Of a stretch of DNA of 64,000 nucleotides, positions 60,138 to 64,000 are shown piece after piece. The stretch lies in assembly GCA_900538365.1 (NCBI GenBank), contig UPXT01000006.1, positions 14,227 through 78,226 of the forward strand, given 5' to 3'. The stretch is from an uncultured Acidaminococcus sp. (GTDB lineage: Bacteria; Bacillota; Negativicutes; Acidaminococcales; Acidaminococcaceae). The notes under the pieces were generated by a model. The model made no database searches. It had not been told where the DNA came from and worked only from the letters and a program-made list of their open reading frames with translations. The stretch's first letter is position 1, and each line of letters starts with the position of its first letter. Made by a program: the position numbers and the translations under genes.

Positions 60138-60995
60138 ATGCCTAAGAAGTTTGAAATCATCCACAAAAGGGTCCTGAACCCTGAAATGAGCTCGATTTCG
60201 GTCTATGCTCCCTGGATTGCCGCCAAAGCAAAACCGGGCCAATTCATCATCCTCCGTTCGAACGAAGAAGCAGAACGGATTCCTCTCACCATTTCCAGCC
60301 ATGACGACGGACTCATTACGGTCATCTTCCAGAAAGCCGGTGCAGGCACGATGGAACTGGACCTATTGAATGAAGGCGACTGCCTGGCCGATATGGCAGG
60401 TCCCCTTGGCAAACCGACCCCTGTTGAAGGCTATGGCCGTGTTGCTGTTTTAGGCGGCGGTCTTGGCTGCGCCATTGCCCTGCCGGTTGCCCGCGGTCTT
60501 CATGAGGCCGGCAACCAGGTTGATCTCATCGCTGGGTTTAGAAATGAAGAACGCGTCATTCTCCAAGATGAAATGAAGGCAGCCTGTACCGATCTTCACA
60601 CCTGTACTGACGATGGTTCCTTCGGCTACCATGGCTTTGTCACCAATAAACTTGAAGAACTCATCCAAAGCGGCGTCAAGTTCAATCAAATCTTTGCCAT
60701 TGGGCCCCTTCCCATGATGAAGTTTGCAACCCTCATGGCCAAGAAATATGATATTCCCTGCATGATCAGCATGTGCCCCCTTATGATCGATGGAACGGGC
60801 ATGTGCGGCTGCTGCCGCGTCACCGTTGGCGGTGAAACGAAGTTTGCCTGCGTCGATGGACCGGACTTTGACGGCTATCTGGTTGACTTTGATGAAGCCA
60901 TCGAACGCAACCGCACCTACCAGACCTTCGAAACAGAGCGTCGCGAGGAAGAAGCAGAACACATCTGCAATCTCACAGGGGAGGTCCGCAAATGA
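60138..60995 (+). CDS. nfnA: NADH-dependent reduced ferredoxin:NADP+ oxidoreductase, small subunit
   Basis: 285 aa ferredoxin-NADP reductase-like subunit. FAD domain: KPGQFIILRSNEEAERIPLT near 33-52 and ADMAGPLGKPT near 90. NAD domain: VAVLGGGLGCAIALPVARGL near 105. C-terminal [2Fe-2S] site: MCPLMIDGTGMCGCCRVTVG with later FACVDGPDFDG near 240-250. In the Nfn complex this subunit carries one FAD and the [2Fe-2S] cluster. It overlaps the start of the large subunit by four bases. Confidence 0.93.
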   Translation: MPKKFEIIHKRVLNPEMSSISVYAPWIAAKAKPGQFIILRSNEEAERIPLTISSHDDGLITVIFQKAGAGTMELDLLNEGDCLADMAGPLGKPTPVEGYGRVAVLGGGLGCAIALPVARGLHEAGNQVDLIAGFRNEERVILQDEMKAACTDLHTCTDDGSFGYHGFVTNKLEELIQSGVKFNQIFAIGPLPMMKFATLMAKKYDIPCMISMCPLMIDGTGMCGCCRVTVGGETKFACVDGPDFDGYLVDFDEAIERNRTYQTFETERREEEAEHICNLTGEVRK

Positions 60996-62383
60996 GTATC
61001 AACATGCAAGCTGAAAAGACGCCCATGCCGACCCAGGCACCGGACGTTAGAAACCATAATTTCAAGGAAGTAGCCCTGGGCTATACGGAAGAACAAGCCA
61101 TCAACGAAGCAAAACGTTGCCTGCAGTGCAAAAAGCCGCTGTGCGTCACGGGCTGCCCTGTCGGGATTCCTATCCCCCAGTTCATCGCCAAAGTCGCTGA
61201 AGGCGATTTCCGCGGGGCCTTTGACATCATCTCTTCGGCCAACGCCCTGCCCCGCATCTCGGGCCGCGTCTGCCCTCAGGAAACGCAGTGCGAAGGAAAA
61301 TGCGTCCGCGGCATCAAGAATGAACCGGTTGCCATCGGCCGCCTGGAACGTTTTGTTGCTGACTGGGCCGCTGAACACGCAGCCGACATCATCTGTGTGG
61401 ATCCCCAAAATGGTCATAAAGCCGCAGTCATCGGCTCTGGCCCGGCTGGTCTTACCTGTGCCGGCGAACTCGCCCGCAAGGGGTTTGACGTGACTGTCTT
61501 TGAAGCGTTCCACGTAGCTGGCGGTGTATTGAGCTACGGTATCCCTGAATTCCGTCTGCCAAAATCCATCGTGGCTTCCCAGGTTGAAAAACTGAAGGAA
61601 CTGGGCGTCAAATTTGATACGGACATGGTCATCGGCAAAGTTCTCACCATTACGGAACTCATGAAGGAACATGGCTTTGAATCCGTCTTCATTGCTTCCG
61701 GTGCTGGCCTGCCCCAGTTTATGCATATTCCCGGTGAAGGCCATGTGGGCGTCTATTCCGCCAACGAATACCTCACCCGTATCAACCTCATGAAGGCCTA
61801 TGATGAAAAGAGCAGCACACCGGTCTTAAAAAGTAAGTCCGCAGCGATTGTCGGCGGCGGCAACGTGGCTATGGACGCGGCTCGCTGCGCCAAACGTCTG
61901 GGGGCCGATGTCCATATCGTCTATCGCCGCGGTGAAGCCGAACTGCCGGCACGACTTGAAGAAATCCATCACGCCAAGGAAGAAGGGATCCATTTTAACT
62001 TCCTTACGAGTCCGGTTGAAATCCGCGCCGATGAAAAAGGCCGCGTATCCTCCCTTGTCTGCCAGAAGATGGAACTAGGTGAACCTGATGCCTCGGGGCG
62101 ACGCCGTCCTGTGCCCATCAAGGGCAGCGAATTTGAACTGCCAGTTGATATGGTCATTATGGCCATTGGGACCCGTCCAAACCCCATGAGCTATGATGAT
62201 ACGCCGAACCTTGACCGCACGAAAAAAGGTACCGTTGCTGCAAGCGACGACACCTGTGCCACGTCTGTTCCTGGCGTCTACGCCGGCGGTGATGCCGCAA
62301 CCGGTGCCGCTACGGTCATCCTCGCCATGGGTGCCGGCAAGAAAGCCGCAGCTGCCATGGCAGACTATATGCTAAAAAAATAA
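60992..62383 (+). CDS. nfnB: NADH-dependent reduced ferredoxin:NADP+ oxidoreductase, large subunit (GltD-like)
   Basis: 463 aa, glutamate-synthase-beta-like flavoprotein. N-terminal [4Fe-4S] ligands: CLQCKKPLCVTGCPVGIPIP near 42-61 and CPQETQCEGKCVRG near 95. FAD site: AAVIGSGPAGLTCAGELARK near 144. NADPH site: AAIVGGGNVAMDAARCAKR near 283. With NfnA it bifurcates electrons, reducing two NADP+ with reduced ferredoxin plus NADH. Because nfnA precedes it directly, Nfn is preferred over a glutamate synthase small subunit (no GltA large subunit is present). Confidence 0.94.
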   Translation: MSINMQAEKTPMPTQAPDVRNHNFKEVALGYTEEQAINEAKRCLQCKKPLCVTGCPVGIPIPQFIAKVAEGDFRGAFDIISSANALPRISGRVCPQETQCEGKCVRGIKNEPVAIGRLERFVADWAAEHAADIICVDPQNGHKAAVIGSGPAGLTCAGELARKGFDVTVFEAFHVAGGVLSYGIPEFRLPKSIVASQVEKLKELGVKFDTDMVIGKVLTITELMKEHGFESVFIASGAGLPQFMHIPGEGHVGVYSANEYLTRINLMKAYDEKSSTPVLKSKSAAIVGGGNVAMDAARCAKRLGADVHIVYRRGEAELPARLEEIHHAKEEGIHFNFLTSPVEIRADEKGRVSSLVCQKMELGEPDASGRRRPVPIKGSEFELPVDMVIMAIGTRPNPMSYDDTPNLDRTKKGTVAASDDTCATSVPGVYAGGDAATGAATVILAMGAGKKAAAAMADYMLKK

Positions 62384-62407
62384 GAATCATGAACACATAA
62401 GAAAAAC

Positions 62408-62436
62408 AGCTGCAGAGGGTGCTCTGCAGCTATTTT
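62408..62436 (+). terminator. Terminator of nfnAB
   Basis: Perfect ten-base arms AGCTGCAGAG / CTCTGCAGCT with a four-base loop and ATTTTT. Confidence 0.95.
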
Positions 62437-62445
62437 TCTTCATTC

Positions 62446-62479
62446 AAAAAGGAGGTCCCTGAAAAGGGGACCTCCTTTT
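62446..62479 (-). terminator. Terminator of the PTS IIC-like gene
   Basis: AAAAAGGAGGTCCC / GGGGACCTCCTTTT arms, six-base loop, following the stop at 62506 on the minus strand with TTTTTG. Confidence 0.9.
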
Positions 62480-62505
62480 CCTTTATGGAATGGGGCACCA
62501 TCAAC

Positions 62506-63594
62506 TCAAAGTTTCATATCCCCATTCTTGACCCAGCCCAGGCGGCAGCAGCCATGATTGATCATGGGCGACAGGATGGCTGGCAGGATAAAGGAAATAA
62601 AAAGAAGCCCCAGCCAGTCAAAGGACGTAATCGTCGCTTTGGTCCCCGCTGCCATATCAGAGATCCATCCAGTAAAAACACCAATCTGCCCAACAAGACC
62701 GCAGGTCCCCATGCCAGAAGAAACGGCCGCTCCATCCATCCTCAGCTTAAAGACACAGGTTGCCAGCGGTCCCGTTATGGCGGAAGCAAGGATGGGGCCA
62801 ATCCAGATGCGCGGATTCCGGACGATGTTGGGCATCTGCAGCATGGATGTGCCAAGGCCTTGGGACAGCAAGCCGCCCACACCATTTTCCCGATAGGACT
62901 GGACGGCAAAACCAATCATCTGGGCCGAGCAGCCCGCCACAGCCGCGCCGCCAGCAAGACCAGTGAGGCTCAAGGCTGCACAGATGGCAGCGGACGAAAT
63001 AGGCAGGGTAAGGGCAATGCCGACAAAAACAGAAACAAGGATGCCCATAAGAAAGGGCTGCAATTCCGTAGCCCACATGATGACAGCCCCTGTCTGCATC
63101 GCAACTTGCCCTAAGGGCGGGGCCCATAAAGCTGCAAGAGTGACACCGACACCAATGGTTACAAGGGGCGTTACAAGGATATCGACTTTTGTTTCCCCAG
63201 CGACCAATTTCCCGATTTCACTTGTGACAATGGCCACAAAAAGCACCGCCAAAGGACCGCCAGCGCCGCCCAGTGCATTGGTTGCAAATCCGATAGTAAG
63301 AAGCGAATAAAGGACCAAGGGCGGACAATGCAGCGCGCGGCCAATGGCAACGGCCATGGCAGGCCCGCTCATGGCCATGGCAAGGCCGCCAACCGTATAC
63401 TTGACGCCGCCTACGGTCGCGACGACAGTCTTTAACTCGCTGATATCAAAAAGAAGGCCTATAGCATTGATGATGGTCCCTATGAGCAGGGAACAAAAAA
63501 GACCTTGGGCCATGGCGCCCATGGCGTCAATGAGATATCGTTCAGTTGAGATTTCTACGTTCTTTTTCTTTAAAAATGCCTGAATCACTTTCAT
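62506..63594 (-). CDS. PTS EIIC-like integral membrane protein
   Basis: 362 aa with about nine hydrophobic segments, rich in Gly, Ala and Met. AMGAMAQGLFCSLLIGTIIN near residues 25-44, GGLAMAMSGPAMAVAIGRAL near 69-88 and NALGGAGGPLAVL near 106 fit the PTS_EIIC_2 family, which lacks an attached IIB domain. No IIA, IIB, HPr or sugar-kinase gene lies in view, so it may work without phosphorylation or with distant partners. Substrate unknown. GGAGGA ribosome site, ATG at 63594. Confidence 0.8.
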   Translation of the reverse strand: MKVIQAFLKKKNVEISTERYLIDAMGAMAQGLFCSLLIGTIINAIGLLFDISELKTVVATVGGVKYTVGGLAMAMSGPAMAVAIGRALHCPPLVLYSLLTIGFATNALGGAGGPLAVLFVAIVTSEIGKLVAGETKVDILVTPLVTIGVGVTLAALWAPPLGQVAMQTGAVIMWATELQPFLMGILVSVFVGIALTLPISSAAICAALSLTGLAGGAAVAGCSAQMIGFAVQSYRENGVGGLLSQGLGTSMLQMPNIVRNPRIWIGPILASAITGPLATCVFKLRMDGAAVSSGMGTCGLVGQIGVFTGWISDMAAGTKATITSFDWLGLLFISFILPAILSPMINHGCCRLGWVKNGDMKL

Positions 63595-64000
63595 TTATTT
63601 TCCTCCTTTGTTCCGCACACGCCTTTTCTCTTGTATACAAGAGACGCCAAAAAAAGAATACGCTTTGGTTGATAATCTGTCAATTTACATGACAAGACAA
63701 TAGTAATCTCACAAGTAAGGATGTTCCCTTCTTGTAGTTTTCCAGCTTGATTTTTTCCCTTACTGTAGGCAAAGGAAGCCATCTGCTGTCTTTTTTCATT
63801 CCGGCGTTTCTCTTTTTGACAGTGCAAAGCGCTCTTTCGTCATCAGGCGTCCATTCATCTGGGTCTTCTTTGGGGAAGCTTCTTTTCAGTGCAGAAGGAA
63901 CGCTCCCTGCTGCCGAACAGGTTGCGAAAAAATATCCCCTCAACCTTCTAAGCGTAAAATGTTTCTCGGTAGGGAAAAATAGTCCTTGCAAAATAAAGGG
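63595..64000. other. Right-edge region, no gene supported
   Basis: About 400 bases with short overlapping minus-strand ORFs (63591-63827, 63680-63991). Neither shows a ribosome site or a recognisable domain. It probably contains the promoter of the PTS IIC-like gene. Confidence 0.4.

Noticed and set aside
63591..63991. Two overlapping minus-strand ORFs at the right edge
   Set aside because: No ribosome sites, no domains, implausible composition; more likely an untranslated control region.
1..64000. CRISPR arrays, prophage, integrase or insertion sequences
   Set aside because: No regularly spaced repeats, cas-like proteins, integrases or transposases found; tRNA-Ser genes are not followed by an integrase or duplicated 3' end.

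Overview
The window looks like chromosome of an anaerobic, amino-acid-fermenting Negativicute, most likely an Acidaminococcus-like member of the Acidaminococcaceae. The taxonomic call is inference. It rests on a mix of Firmicute traits (a methionine T-box, a BofA protein beside recR, oxygen-sensitive ferredoxin metabolism) with cell-envelope genes that suit a two-membrane cell, on roughly even base composition, and on a butyrate-type fermentation gene set. No phage, CRISPR array or intact insertion sequence was seen.

Layout. 1-9 kb: minus-strand envelope genes (partial wecB, wecA, a chromate-transporter pair, a MATE pump, an LTA-synthase-like phosphoglycerol transferase beside a diacylglycerol kinase and a GtrA flippase). 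9-13 kb: the housekeeping run dnaX-ybaB-recR-bofA, then tRNA-Ser(GGA) and the SRP RNA on the plus strand. 13-18 kb: an FAD-linked oxidase, alanine racemase, a Met-specifying T-box in front of metA (whose Glu-111 predicts acetyl-CoA use), tadA and tRNA-Ser(CGA). 18-35 kb: a LysR-linked second chromate-transporter pair, a ferredoxin/CRP-FNR divergon, crcB, rlmD with an apparently leaderless promoter, comF, a flavoprotein reductase, recD2, an HxlR/oxidoreductase divergon, HAD phosphatases, a secreted pentapeptide-repeat protein, and a SpeD homologue that has lost its pyruvoyl serine.

35-54.5 kb is the accessory core and the most interesting part. A five-gene minus-strand operon encodes a glycyl radical enzyme (GRE) of unassigned substrate, a minimal activase without the usual ferredoxin domain, a BCCT (betaine/carnitine/choline-type) transporter, an AraC regulator and a sugar-phosphate-isomerase-like TIM barrel. 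Upstream lie a DUF4125/DUF4037/TPR module, an AGCS amino-acid:sodium symporter and a second BCCT transporter. The second transporter has a run of 16 C in its 5' end that puts the well-placed ATG out of frame, which looks like phase variation. Downstream lie a sigma-54 activator, an iron alcohol dehydrogenase and a TPR protein paralogous to the upstream one. I propose a system for import and anaerobic cleavage of a quaternary ammonium or betaine-like compound. Clusters of TTTGC/GCAAA sites sit upstream of the GRE, and between the opine-dehydrogenase-like gene and the pyruvate:ferredoxin oxidoreductase gene.

54.5-62.4 kb is an energy block: pyruvate:ferredoxin oxidoreductase, 4-hydroxybutyryl-CoA dehydratase and the bifurcating NfnAB transhydrogenase. 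Together they link acetyl-CoA formation, crotonyl-CoA supply and reduced ferredoxin/NAD(P)H balance. A PTS IIC-like membrane protein closes the window.
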